Source: Eopsaltria australis
Lineage: Eukaryota > Chordata > Aves > Passeriformes > Petroicidae
Reading direction: 5' to 3'
Assembly (NCBI GenBank): GCA_034509425.1
Contig: JAVTVJ010000001.1
Coordinates: 10,807,501 to 10,871,500, forward strand
Length of the DNA: 64,000 nt
The notes under the pieces are model-generated. The model was given only the letters and a program-made list of their open reading frames with translations, ran no database searches and had not been told where the DNA came from. Position numbers and translations under genes: made by a program. Of this stretch, positions 30,701 through 41,530 are shown in pieces (positions within the stretch are counted from its first letter, which is position 1; each line of letters opens with the position of its first letter).

Positions 30701-33700
30701 AACCACTTGAGGACAAGGAATTCCTGCATTTTGCATTCTGTGGATCAAAAAATAGATACTGATTAAGAAAAATAGAACAAAAGCTTCAAAGTCCCCAAAG
30801 TTCTAGTTCCCACTCGTTCATTTGCAATCTGAGAGCTGTATGAGAAACTTGATCCAGAGTAAAAAAAGTCTTAGAGAAAACTGAATAATTATATATATTT
30901 CACAGTATTTTACTCACAGTATTTTACACAGGAAAATTCAGATTCTGAAGTAATAACCGAGCCTAAAAATGCTCACTGAATACTAATCACTTTTACAACT
31001 AGAGCCTGTTAACTTCATGGGCCTGTAAATTCTGCTGCAAAATCACTGAAGATGCTGACAACTTATAAAACTGTAAGAAACCAGAGGTTTATTCAACCTG
31101 TGCCAGGTTGTGTATTATTTTGGCCCACAAGTCAAACACCCAGACAAAGAGTACCATCCTTACACAGAGAATAGGAAACTGACAGGCATTTGGCAACTAC
31201 ACTTCCTTTTTCTTTCTTTACCTTGTTAAGTTATGCATTTCTTTCTCAGCCCACATACGAATAATTTTTCGTGGATTCAATTTACTGAAGCGATCTTTAA
31301 ATCTGTAGTCATCCTTAATGTACTTGTCACGGTTCTTGAATTCATTAAGAGTTGTTTTAAATACTTTGATGGCACATTCTGGAGGAATAACTTTATCTTC
31401 AGTTGCACTGCTCATGGAAAAATACAAATATATAACAAAGTTAACTATTCACATATTTACAAGCAAATGCATGATTTGGGGGTTTAATACATCGCAACAT
31501 ACAGCAAGTTTTAACATAAGAGAGGATTTGATTTTCTATCAGATTTAGAAGCCAACTTAAGTTTATAGCAATTCTATGATTAAACCTACATACGAATGTT
31601 TGGGTTTTGGCATTTTGATTACAAGTTGCTTATCAAATAGGTTACCTCTTTCAGTTGGTTAAGGCACATCTTATCAGATTTTATTATCAACTGCATATAC
31701 ATTAATACAGCCGTTAAGTTTCAGAAATAAAAAAGGTGCAGATGTTTAAATATTTCTGTTTTCACTTTTTAGATTATCTCTTGTACTTAAAGCTATCATC
31801 ACTAACAAACAATATACTCACTTTCCTCCATAGGCATGGAAAACAACAGATTCTTTTCCTGTGCTGATGCAGCCTGTGATGGTCTCCAGCATCCCAGAAT
31901 TGACCATCTTGTACAGAAGTAAACGTGTTTTAGGATCCACTGCTTTCTCCTACAAGAGATGAATAGAACGAACAGGCAAGACATGAATACTCAATTCAAT
32001 AAAGCGATTCTTTGCTTTACTATGAGTTTAGAATATTTATATACCACGAGAATTCAACTAGGTGGAAAGAATAACATATTAATAAAATTCTCTCAGCTGT
32101 CAGAGGGGAGAAAAAAAAGCCAAACCAAAATAAACATATGAAGCAAAGCCAATCTGCTCCAGGACTGATTTAGTGATTTAATACTCTTAGTTTCCCATCA
32201 GCTGTGCAGCACATAGAGTATTTTATTAATTGCACATATAGACAGTGGTTCAACAGCACTTTATACAGTGTTTTCAATAAGTATTTACAAATCATGAATC
32301 ACCATATCCCAATATTATATTCCTTTGATATAAGTAACAATAAAGCAAAGCAAACCACACAAATTTGAAGAAGTCTACATCAGGAATTACAAGAGGCCCT
32401 ACTCCAAACTCACCCATACAGTCTATCAAGTAAATTCCTAAATTATTAGATCAGTTGGTCACCTCATCTTCCTGAAACTTGTTATGAAGACAGATATTTG
32501 GAGCCATATGGTTCAGCTGCAGAGGATTAGTCCTCTGGATGTTACTATAAATAACTTCCAGGCAGTTTATTCATTGTAGCAGATTAAGAGACAAGTTTAG
32601 AAAGACAAAGAGAAAAAAACAGTAGCTGCTTGCTCTTAGTTTGACATGGCTCTCACAGTAACGCAGCTCAAACAAAGACCCTTTTCTAGTAGGAGCTGCC
32701 TGATATCATTTCCTTCAGCAACATTAACATAATATTGCTTAGCTGTTTTACTAAAAATTGAATGCTGCAAGAAGTTACCAAAGCAGTGTTTAGCTATTAC
32801 ACAAGATAAGGAGTAGATAGAGACTTTATTAAAAACATACAGCAGTGGAGTGCTCCTTCTTCTCATGGAGCCTTGCACTTCGACGTTCCTCAGAGTATGC
32901 ATGCTGTTTTAAGGCATTGAAGACTTGATTTGACAGCTTTAAGTCCATCCCAATTCCATCTCCAACTTGGAATTCAGGTGCAAACTACAAGCAGAAATAA
33001 TAGGAATTTAAGCATTGTTACTAGCAGACACCAAGAGCTGGCACAAACAGAAATTTCTCACTCTGATTTGGAAGAACCCAGGATAGATTTGGACTTATGT
33101 GAAACCCATTTTGTGCAATGTTGTCACTATGTTAAAAAACACACTGCTTTAAACTCAGAACTCAAAGTTCTGCCAGAATTGATATGAAATTACCTAATAT
33201 CCTGTAAAAATAGCACTTGCAGCATTTCCTTCTTTACAGAAGTTGCACCAGTTAGCTTAAAGAAAATGAAACATATGTACTATGGATAAACAGACTGAAA
33301 AGCTCCAAGTAACAAGTCACTGAAAATAAGTTACTTGGCTTATCAGACAAAATTAACTAGAAGAAAGGTTACACAACATCTATGCTTTTCAAAAATAGCT
33401 TTCATGTTTTATTTCCCTGTGTGCCAAACTTGCTGATAGTTTTGTTTTGCCAAAACAGTTCTGTGCAAATTCTTGAATTGCTCAATAACAAACAAAATAA
33501 TTAAACAAAAAACCCACAAAACAAAAACTGCCAATGTGAATAACCGATAAAGCAAGACTGCACTGTTTTCATCCGACAGGAAAAAATAAAAGGCAGCACT
33601 CTACTCAGCAGCACTGGTGGACAAGCATTAGTTCTTTGGCTGAATTGCAGCATACCAGTTTAATACACAAAATAAGTTTTCCTAAATTTTCACTTACATT

Positions 33701-36589
33701 TTCCATGCGAGCAGTGTTTTTTCTTCCACATACCACTTCATCATGTTTTGTAGTAATGTCTTTTCCTTTTCCTATGAAACCTCTTTTTGGTGTAGTAGTA
33801 GGTTTATCTGCCAGCAGTGAGAAAAATAAACCAAACTTTACATCTAAACAAACATAATCAATGCTCATAAAAGTCCCACAATGTCCACAAAAGTAACATA
33901 ATTTTATTTATAAAATAGAATAAATTACTTCAGTTGTGTCATCTTAATACACTCTTACCCTAAGCATGACAAGGTCTTTGGCTATGTTACAACTTACTTC
34001 TCTATCTTCTCTGGGGTGTCAGATATTTCTAGCATGCTAAAACAGGAGTATTCAATTTCATGTGCAGATGATACGTAACCATATCATCCAAACATAGATG
34101 GCAGATAAGCACATCCCACAATACTTCCCATGTACACTGCTTATTTTGCCAGATTCAGCTACTGAAGCCAATATATTGGCAGACAGAAGCCTGAAGTTAC
34201 CCGCCCAGCCTCCTGCTGACACCTCCCATTGAGATGACCTGATTTTAAATGCAGCTGGTCTCTCTCCTCACATTAAAACAAGCTCTAATTTACCTATGTC
34301 ATATTCTCAGGTCTATTGACTGAAGAAATTGTATTGTTTAAAGCTGTCACATACCTGCTCTGTATGGATCATGACGGGTATCCTGCCAGTCAACCTCGTC
34401 CTCTGAGCTGTCACTGTCGTAGGGATGCACCTTCCGATAATTTTCGAAGGATATGGAGACTTGAGAAACAAAGCAAATAAGCATGTCTCTGATTATCAGG
34501 GATTTGCTACTTCCTCACAGCTCTGTCAATTTAAGCTAAGGACCCAGAAAAGCTCCAAAGCAAAAATATTCTTTCATATGAAAGTACCTTTGCTATCTCC
34601 ATTGATCTTCTTCTCTTCACGCCGAAGCTGCGCATCGTATTCCCTGTCAAATTCCATCTGCAGCATCTGAGCTAGCATTAGGTCACTAGAAGTGTCAATG
34701 TTTTCTCCTGTAATAAATGGTCCTTCAGCAGCACTATAAAGGATGAAAACAGAAATTTAAAAAAAATTGAACACAGCAACCTAAGCAGAAACACTGCTTC
34801 ACAACTCTATGCAACAGACTTCATGCAGAGCTGCACAGAAAGGAATGGATCTCAGCTGTCTGCCTCCTCTCCAAGCCAACACTAAATATTAATAGATCAT
34901 GACTTCATTTCTCTTTGCCACTCATTTATGATGCAAATTTTACTTAAACTTTTGCTTGTTTACCATTCTGCAAGAAGTATTAAGGTCTATTTTTAAGATG
35001 TCCTTCAGGAAAAATAAAGAAGGCATACAGGTGTATGCATGTGTTTACTTATTTATATGTTTAAAACATCCCAAATAGAAGGCGTACAGGTGTATGCACG
35101 CATATACTTATCTATATGTTTAAAACACCCCATACAGTGTTGCTTTGTTCTACTTCACAGGAAAGATAGCCAAAATTTGTACAATTTTAGAACTAGTAAG
35201 CTCTTGGCCTTTATTTAGAGCTTTCAAGTAGTAGTAGGATACAGGTGATATACCTGATACTTCTTGAAATAATTTTGTACACTATTAAGAAGAGTCCCTA
35301 AAAGGGTAGAAAAGAAACCATTTTTGACATTTCTCTAAATATAGCTTACAGACTGTGTTAACACCCCCAGAAAATGCAAAGAAAACATCAAGAAAGAAGG
35401 CAGAGCAACACAGAACAGAATCTAAGGAAGACTTTTAGCTGGGGAAGCCATCTTCACTGAAGATCTGAAGAAGCAGAGTTAAGAGGCAACAGGCAAATCA
35501 TTTACTATATTGCTATGCACTGAGCACATTGTAAGAAAAGGCACAAGAGAGAGAAGATGGCATCACAACTATGGAGATCACTAATCCAGGACTTAAACTT
35601 ACGCAACCACTTCAGGAAAAGCAGCATTTTCTTCTTCCAGCTGCAATTCTTTTGCCAGCTGTTCACTCATTACATCAGCAAGAGAACATGATATTGATGT
35701 TGTGCTAGGGGCTCCCCACGGACACTGTAAATAAACATTTTATTCAAGTCAACAAGACTTGTGCAGTGGCAACACAATAATCAGGGAAGTTAGCTATCGC
35801 TGGCTCCAAAATAAGCTCATGTAATCTTCTAAGGGGTCTTCTACAGATACTTGGGGAACTACGGGGAACTACTCAAAGAGTAGTTTCATAAACTCAGTAG
35901 GGAGAACTAGGGTTGATAAATTGTTGATGGTCACTTACTAATGATGGAAAAAAAGTCAATTTGTCAGTGTCGGTACCCTCTGGAGACAGGGGCAAAGCCT
36001 TCACAGGAGGTTTGCATACAAGCGGACACACAACCCATATAAAACTTCTCTTGGAATAAGCCAACAACAATGGCTTACACACAGCTTCCTCCCTCTTTTC
36101 AGGAGCCCTGAAAGGTGAGCCACCGTAAAACATGCCCTCAAAACCGCAGAGGGACACACACACACTCCTCGCTCGGGGAGGCGGGGGCATGACGAATCCA
36201 AGCAAGCTGGGACTCGCTGCCTCCCGCCGGGATAACCAAGCTCACTCAGCTCCAACTCCCTGGGAGGACAGCAACTCAGTAATCAGGCTGTCACAGCAGC
36301 TCTCGCCGCCATGGGGATCATTGCCGGTAGCACAAACCACGCTCGGGTCGCTCTGCCGAGTGACCGTGACCCTGGTGGTGCTGGCACCACCTCGCAGCGC
36401 CCTCTCCACGGCCTCGGTCCTCCTGCTCCTGCTCCTGCTCCTCCACCCCCCCCCCCCCCCTCCCCGGAGCCCGGAGAGCGGCGGCCGCAGCCCCGCGGCC
36501 CCGGGTGCCGGCACAGCGCTCACCTTGCTCTGCCAGGCGGGGCCCGGCCCGGCGTCGGGCGCGGCGGCGGCGACTCCCACCGAGTCCAT
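27781..36589 (-). CDS. RIOK3: RIOK3, atypical RIO-family protein kinase, complete
   Basis: Cytosolic RIO kinase that joins late 40S pre-ribosomes and also modulates MDA5 and TBK1-IRF3 innate signalling. Thirteen coding exons in transcript order: 36589-36524, 35724-35603, 34733-34588, 34459-34355, 33807-33698, 32984-32841, 31949-31822, 31407-31222, 30737-30578, 29633-29553, 29464-29375, 29071-28964, 27882-27781. They total 1548 bases, 515 residues plus TAA (human 519, also 13 exons), with all phases consistent. N-terminal landmarks: [32 protein letters not shown], the acidic [27 protein letters not shown]. The RIO kinase core follows, and the protein ends DPPIYDE. Start chosen at [11 protein letters not shown], aligned with human MDLVGVASPEP; an in-frame ATG 18 codons upstream (36641-36643) is open but not conserved in human. 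Confidence 0.96.
29375..31949 (-). CDS. RIOK3: RIOK3 exons 7-11, RIO kinase catalytic core
   Basis: Contains everything needed for an active RIO fold. The nucleotide-binding loop is around [14 protein letters not shown] (exon 7). The ATP-binding lysine lies in [19 protein letters not shown] (exon 8). The hinge segment is [19 protein letters not shown] (exon 9). The catalytic loop is HADLSEYN, with the catalytic Asp and the metal-binding Asn (exon 10). The metal-binding Asp is in [10 protein letters not shown] (exon 11). No key residue is missing. Confidence 0.94.
35020..35137. repeat. Tandem duplication, 59-base unit x2, RIOK3 intron 2
   Basis: Two adjacent copies, each starting AAGGC(A/G)TACAGGTGTATGCA and ending with TATATGTTTAAAACA(T/C)CCC plus a short spacer. 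A handful of substitutions, mostly transitions, separate them. Confidence 0.88.
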
Positions 36590-36860
36590 CGGGCACGCAG
36601 GGGCGGCGGGCGGCAGGAGCGGGGTCTCTCCGTGGGGTAGCAACGCTCCGACTGCGAAACCTTCCGGATCCTCCCCGATTCTCCTCGGCCGTCAGGCGGC
36701 CCATTGGCCGGGGGTGACCCGCCTTTCCGGTGATGTCACCGGGCCGTGTGCGGGGCCTGTCGGGGCGAGGCGAGGCGAGGCGAGGCGGCGCAACGCCGGC
36801 CCGGCTGCCCCTGCCCGGGGCCTGAGGGACAGCGCCGGGCTGGCGGTAACGCGAAAGGGA
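36400..36860 (-). promoter_or_regulatory. RIOK3 CpG-rich promoter region
   Basis: Very GC- and CpG-rich block over RIOK3 exon 1 and its flank. Upstream of the ATG at 36589 are an ETS-type site (CTTCCGG, 36661-36667), a CCAAT box on the minus strand (36703-36707) and a CRE-like TGATGTCA (36731-36738), a usual arrangement for TATA-less housekeeping promoters. Downstream in intron 1 are CTCCTG repeats and a run of 15 C (36446-36460). A (GGCGA)4 tract lies at 36764-36783. Confidence 0.7.
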
Positions 36861-36969
36861 GCAATTAAATAGCTGACATTTGTTTTTAGCTCGGGAAGTA
36901 ACCAAGGCAACGGTGGGAGGAAAAAAACCACAAGAAACCAAACAGTAAGCCAGCAGCAAAACAAATGGA

Positions 36970-37420
36970 TGGAATGGAGTCCAGAGAAGGGCAACGGTGC
37001 TGGTGAAGGGTCAGGAGCACAAGTCTGATGAGGAGCGGCTGAGTGGGCTGGGGTTGTTTAGCCTGGAGAAAAGGGGGCTCAGGGGTGACCTTATTGCTCT
37101 CTACAACCACCTGGAAGGAGGGTGTAGCCAGCTGGGGGTCGGCGTCTTCTCCCAGAAACAAGTGACAGGACAAGAGGACATGGCCCTGAGCTGTGCTGCG
37201 AGAGGTTTAGATTGGACATTGGGAAGAATTTCTTCCCTGAAAGGTTAATTAGATTGGAATGGACTTCCCAGGGAGGTGATGGAATCGCCATTCCTGGAGG
37301 TATTCAAGGAAAGGTTGAATGTGGCATTCAGTGCCATGGCCTAGTTGACTTGGTGTTTGGTCATAGATTGGACTTGATACCAGAAGTCTTTTTCAACTTA
37401 ATTGGTTCTGTGATTCTGTG
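36970..37420 (+). mobile_element. CR1 LINE 3' fragment upstream of RIOK3
   Basis: Contains TCCAGAGAAGGGCAACGGTG, TTTAGCCTGGAGAAAAGGGG, TTAGATTGGACATTGGGAAG, and the tail GGTTCTGTGATTCTGTG. Same subfamily look as the copy at 21774-22453. It lies about 380 bases upstream of the RIOK3 start, just outside its CpG-rich promoter. Confidence 0.9.
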
Positions 37421-37424
37421 AAAT

Positions 37425-39820
37425 GAAACAGGTAACATTTGTTTTTCAGGAAGTAACTGAGGGAACAGGAAAAAAATACAACAAATTAACCAAACCATAA
37501 ACAAATTAATTTGATCCCAATCCTGTAAGTCACTAGATACAAATTTAAATACTTTATATGTGACCTGTTGCCTTTTACACCTCCATTTTATATGTGAAGT
37601 TTATCTGGAAAATAGTATTGTGACTAAAATGCCCTATTTCCAGGACAGCAGCAACAGGATAGTGTTTTGCTACAACACATTAGGCCTACTTAGGCAAGTT
37701 TCCCCAAAGGAAGGAACCAGTGCCTAGAAATCTCCTCTGGCATGGCTCATCACTGGCTGTTGAAGGTGCCTGTCTGCAGTCATAGACAAATGTGCCATCA
37801 CAGTTGCTGCTGATAATCTGAAAACCAGCCTAGGAAAGTTGGCTGGCTGCAAGAGCAGGAGGGATTCTGTAGCCTCTGTGTCATCTCCCAGCCTGCTTGG
37901 AGTAAGTTCTCTGTTTTTCTTCTAGCAAAGCCCGTACTGCCAGGCAGGCCCAGCAAAGGCCATTCACATCAATTCTCAGGCATGCAAGAATCAGCTTCAT
38001 CGGCCAAAGTTCCTCTTACTTGTCCTTAGCAACCTGCAATGACGTAACACACTACAGTCTCCTAAGACACTCTGTCCCAGTGTTCATTACCCCAGAAAGT
38101 TCCCAACTAAAAGATAAACCATTTGGAGGAGGGCAGGGACCCAGGCTGTAACGCACAACCTTCAGGCATGACACAGGCTTGTCCCACAAAGGTATTATAG
38201 GATCATTTGGGTTGTAAAAGAGCTTTAAGATGGTCAGGTTCAACGTTTACTGCAGCACTGCCAAATGCTGGCGAGAGTGGCTTTGTCTGGTGATGCAGTA
38301 CCAGCGTGTTTCTTTCCCTCTCTGCACTTAGCCCTGGTGAAAACAGATTATTTCTTTGCCTTTGCAGTTGCCTTTTGGGGTGTGAAGATTACTGCCATGC
38401 CCCCTTCTATCTTCTTTGTCTAAATTTAACGGTTTTATATATGAGCAGAATATCAAAGCAATGTCCTGCTGCCCTGGGAGAAATCATTATTCTTGCACAG
38501 CTGTACAAGCACTGATTAAGAAAATGAGTTTTGGTAGGTTTTGATTCAGAAAGACATGAACAGTGACTAAATATTCCTATGTCTTGTTATTAAGTTTTTA
38601 ATTTTCAAAAATAAGTCATCTGTTTTAGCTTCTTAAATATTTCCTGATTAGGTCTTGATCCCATGACCTCCTATATGAATGGATCAAGGTTTGGACTGAA
38701 TTGTGTTAAGAAGAAATGTTCTGTAAAATGATGTGTAAACAAAATAATTTGCTACACATTCATACCTCCCAATCCAGCTGGAGCAGAACCTACCCTTCAT
38801 ATTAATTGAAGTAATTCCACATAGTGATTACTTTGTATGTAATTCAAGTCAGTCCTGATAAACAACATTAGCAAAAATTTGAATCTTCATTCTTAATCCC
38901 TTACTGTAAGAGGCCTACAAGAATTCAAACCTGCCTCTGTATTTGGCTGTAAGAAGATATATCATCCTTGCCCAGGTCTCCCACTTGTAGTAAGAAATAA
39001 CTGGAAAAAGCTCAGAGATGTCACTGTAATATTTTGCATGAAAATGATACCCCACTGTAAAAAAAAAGGTCAAGTCCTCTTACTGCATGCTTTCATTAGT
39101 TTTTGTAGATATCTGTAAACTTTACTTACTCTTTTGTAAAGCTTTACCGGCTGAATTTTTGGCATGATGCAAAGTGTGCTTTTGTTTGCCAAAGATACAT
39201 TCAACACTTGCACATAAGCAGGTACTCCACAAAGTGGAAATACTGTATCACCTACTCTGCAATCTCTAACACATCCATTACAGTGGCTAGTCTGTGATCT
39301 CTGTAAGCCTGGATGGACCAAATATTTCAGCACTGGAAATTATGTCTGTGTTAGGCCACCGCCTTACCAACCAGATAGGATCATGTCTGATGCACCAAAA
39401 TACTTGAATTTATCTTGGTGCAGGTCAGCTGTTCAGCTGTTGCACTCTGTTGACTTTGTCTTTTGAGGCTAAACGTAGCAGGTTAGACAGGCTCATTTTA
39501 TGGCCTGGATTTGACCATTTAGTGCCTCCCTCCCTCCCTAGATTAGGCCATGCTCATAAATAAGGTTTCTTATTTGTGCTGCTTTGCTCTGTCCTCTAAA
39601 AAGAGGGTGTACGTGTACAAAGAGGGCCCTGTACTTTGCGTTACCTGAGCAAAGTCAAGGTGAGAACTGCAAAGGTAGGCCCTTGCTAGTACCAGGTCTG
39701 AGAAAAACAGGGCTTACCTAGGCCATAATAAAAGATCACCCAGTAGCCATGACCTGGCAGGGTGTGTCTTTCACTGCTTCTCACCTGCCTGGCATATTTA
39801 TAGTTTACATGTCACCAGTG
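37425..39820. other. Intergenic DNA between RIOK3 and TMEM241
   Basis: Apart from the short CR1 piece at 38195-38268 I see no repeat or gene. An 87-codon reverse frame at 39070-39333 has no recognised family. The two flanking genes are transcribed divergently from promoters about 4.7 kb apart. Confidence 0.6.
38195..38268 (-). mobile_element. Short CR1 LINE 3' end fragment
   Basis: Reverse-oriented CR1 tail: GGATCATTTGGGTTGTAAAA, AAGATGGTCAGGTTCAACG, GCAGCACTGCCAAATGC. Only the 3' end is recognisable. Confidence 0.7.
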
Positions 39821-39822
39821 AG

Positions 39823-39925
39823 TCATAGGATCATAGGGTCATAGAATAGTTGATTGGAAGGGGTTTCTGAAGTTACCCATCTAGTCCAGGCCCTGCAATA
39901 AGCGGGGACTTCTTGGCACAGGTGG
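39823..39925 (-). mobile_element. CR1 LINE 3' end fragment
   Basis: Reverse-oriented tail with repeated TCATAG units (AGTCATAGGATCATAGGGTC), then TTGATTGGAAGGGGTTTCTG, CCATCTAGTCCAGGCCCTGC. May be part of the same insertion as 40740-41186. Confidence 0.75.
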
Positions 39926-39936
39926 GAGTGGGAGCT

Positions 39937-40690
39937 TCAGACAAAGTTGATTAGAGAAACCCTTCCACTGATTCAGGAGGTGCAGAAATGACCACCTTGC
40001 TTTCTAAATTCCTTCTCAGAGACGAGCCAAGGTGCAGCTGAATCCAATCTTAGTCTCAGACTGTCAATGGTTTAAGAAATTATAGAGGTATAATTGAACC
40101 TTTGTACAACTTTGTCCTGTAGCATAAGTGATGGCAAACCAGATGTATGTATATAAAAATGATTTGTTATGATAAATGATTAGACAGAGATCTTAGTCAG
40201 AATTATTTACTGCACATTGTAGACGATAAAACTACTAGGATGTGATAGTACACTGCACTCTATCAAAGCAACTATATTAAAGCAATTCTATTAAAACTAG
40301 CAAAAAGAAATAGTTATTAAAGTGGAGATTGATGTTACTCACCCATACCAATGACCATGGGCAAAATCTCTTTCACTCACTCAGCCTTAAGGACTAAGTT
40401 TGAGGCATGTCCCGACCCAAAGGAGGAATCTTCATGCACAGTCCAAGAAGGAATATGTTAGAAGAACCTAACCATATAAAAGTGGACTGGACTTTTATAG
40501 TGTAAAGTGACTTACTGCCAGTCACATATCTCCAGGTCAGCTTAGCGGCGTGTCTGCCAAAGCTTTACCTCACTGTCAGGATATTAATTTGGGGTTGATG
40601 TGTCAAACTGGTTTTACCATAATTCAACACCAAAACCAGCTTGATGCGCTCTCTCAGTACACCACTGGACTGATAGCCTTGTAAACAGGG
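39937..40690 (-). mobile_element. Possible LTR-type element (reverse orientation)
   Basis: A ~750-bp non-coding stretch between two CR1 pieces. On the minus strand it has a TATA-like TATAAAAGTCCAGTCC near 40485-40500 and several AT-rich tracts with ATTAAA-like signals, in an order seen in avian ERV LTRs. I could not define ends or target-site duplication, so this is a suggestion only. Confidence 0.4.
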
Positions 40691-40739
40691 CATTGACCAA
40701 GCTGCTTGACCACATTCCAGGACAGAGCATCCTGCTAAA

Positions 40740-41186
40740 CATCTTCAACTAGATCAGGTTGCTCAGAGCCCTGTCCAGACTGGCCTTAACCCTTCTAGAG
40801 ATGGGGTATCCACCACCTGTTCCACTGTTTCACCACCCTTACTGTAAAAAATATATTCCTTATGTCTAGTCTAAATCTGCCCTCTCTCAGTTTAAAGCCA
40901 TTCCCCCTTGTCCTACCACTACATGCCCATGTAAAAAGTCCCTTTGCAGCTCTCTTGCAGGTCCCCTTTAGGTACTAAAAGGCTGGTGTAAGGTCCTTCC
41001 AGAGCATCTAGTTCCAGGCTGAGCATCCCGAACTCCCTCAGCCTGTCTTCACAGGAGAGGTGCTCCAGCCCTGCGATCATCTTTGCGTCCCTCCTCTGTA
41101 CTTGTTCCAACAGGTCGTTCCCGTGCCGAGTGCCCCGCAGCTGAACGCAGCACTCCAGGTGGGGTCTCACAAGGGCAGAGGAGAGG
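40740..41186 (-). mobile_element. CR1 LINE fragment abutting the TMEM241 promoter
   Basis: Reverse-oriented CR1: AACTAGATCAGGTTGCTCAG, CCCTGTCCAGACTGGCCTT, CCATTCCCCCTTGTCCTACC, CCAGGCTGAGCATCCCGAAC, CCAGGTGGGGTCTCACAAGG. The reverse-strand open frame at 40919-41170 is a decayed piece of its reverse-transcriptase end. It stops 170 bases before the TMEM241 start codon. Confidence 0.88.
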
Positions 41187-41189
41187 GTA

Positions 41190-41530
41190 CAATGTCCACC
41201 CTCCCCTGCCGGGCACGGTTCGGCCGCCCTGAGCCCGGCCCGGCCGCCGGGCGGCAGCAGCGGCCCCGCAGAGGCGGCGCCCGCCGAGGCGACGTGTCCC
41301 TGCCTCGGCCGATGGCCGCCGCCCGCCGCGCCGCGCTCCGCGCCCGCGCTGACCGATGTATTTGAAGAGGTCGGCGGGCGGCCTCGCCTTCTGCCTCTTC
41401 TACCTGGCCTCCAGCTTCACCAACAAGGTGAGCGCGGGCCGGGGCCGCCCCGGTCTCGGACGGGCCGGGCGGGGCGCAGGGAGGCGCTGGGGCGCTGGAC
41501 AGCCGGTCCGCAGCTGCGGGAGAATGGGCG
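41190..41530 (+). promoter_or_regulatory. TMEM241 CpG-rich promoter region
   Basis: GC- and CpG-rich block surrounding the TMEM241 start codon at 41356 and continuing into intron 1. It begins abruptly where the CR1 fragment 40740-41186 ends. No TATA box seen. Confidence 0.65.

Noticed and set aside
36132..36959. Long open frames on both strands (up to 246 codons)
   Set aside because: Stops are rare in this GC-rich promoter; only the short RIOK3 exon 1 part matches a protein.
39070..39333. 87-codon reverse frame between RIOK3 and TMEM241
   Set aside because: No recognised family or promoter; length is compatible with chance, though a protein search would settle it.
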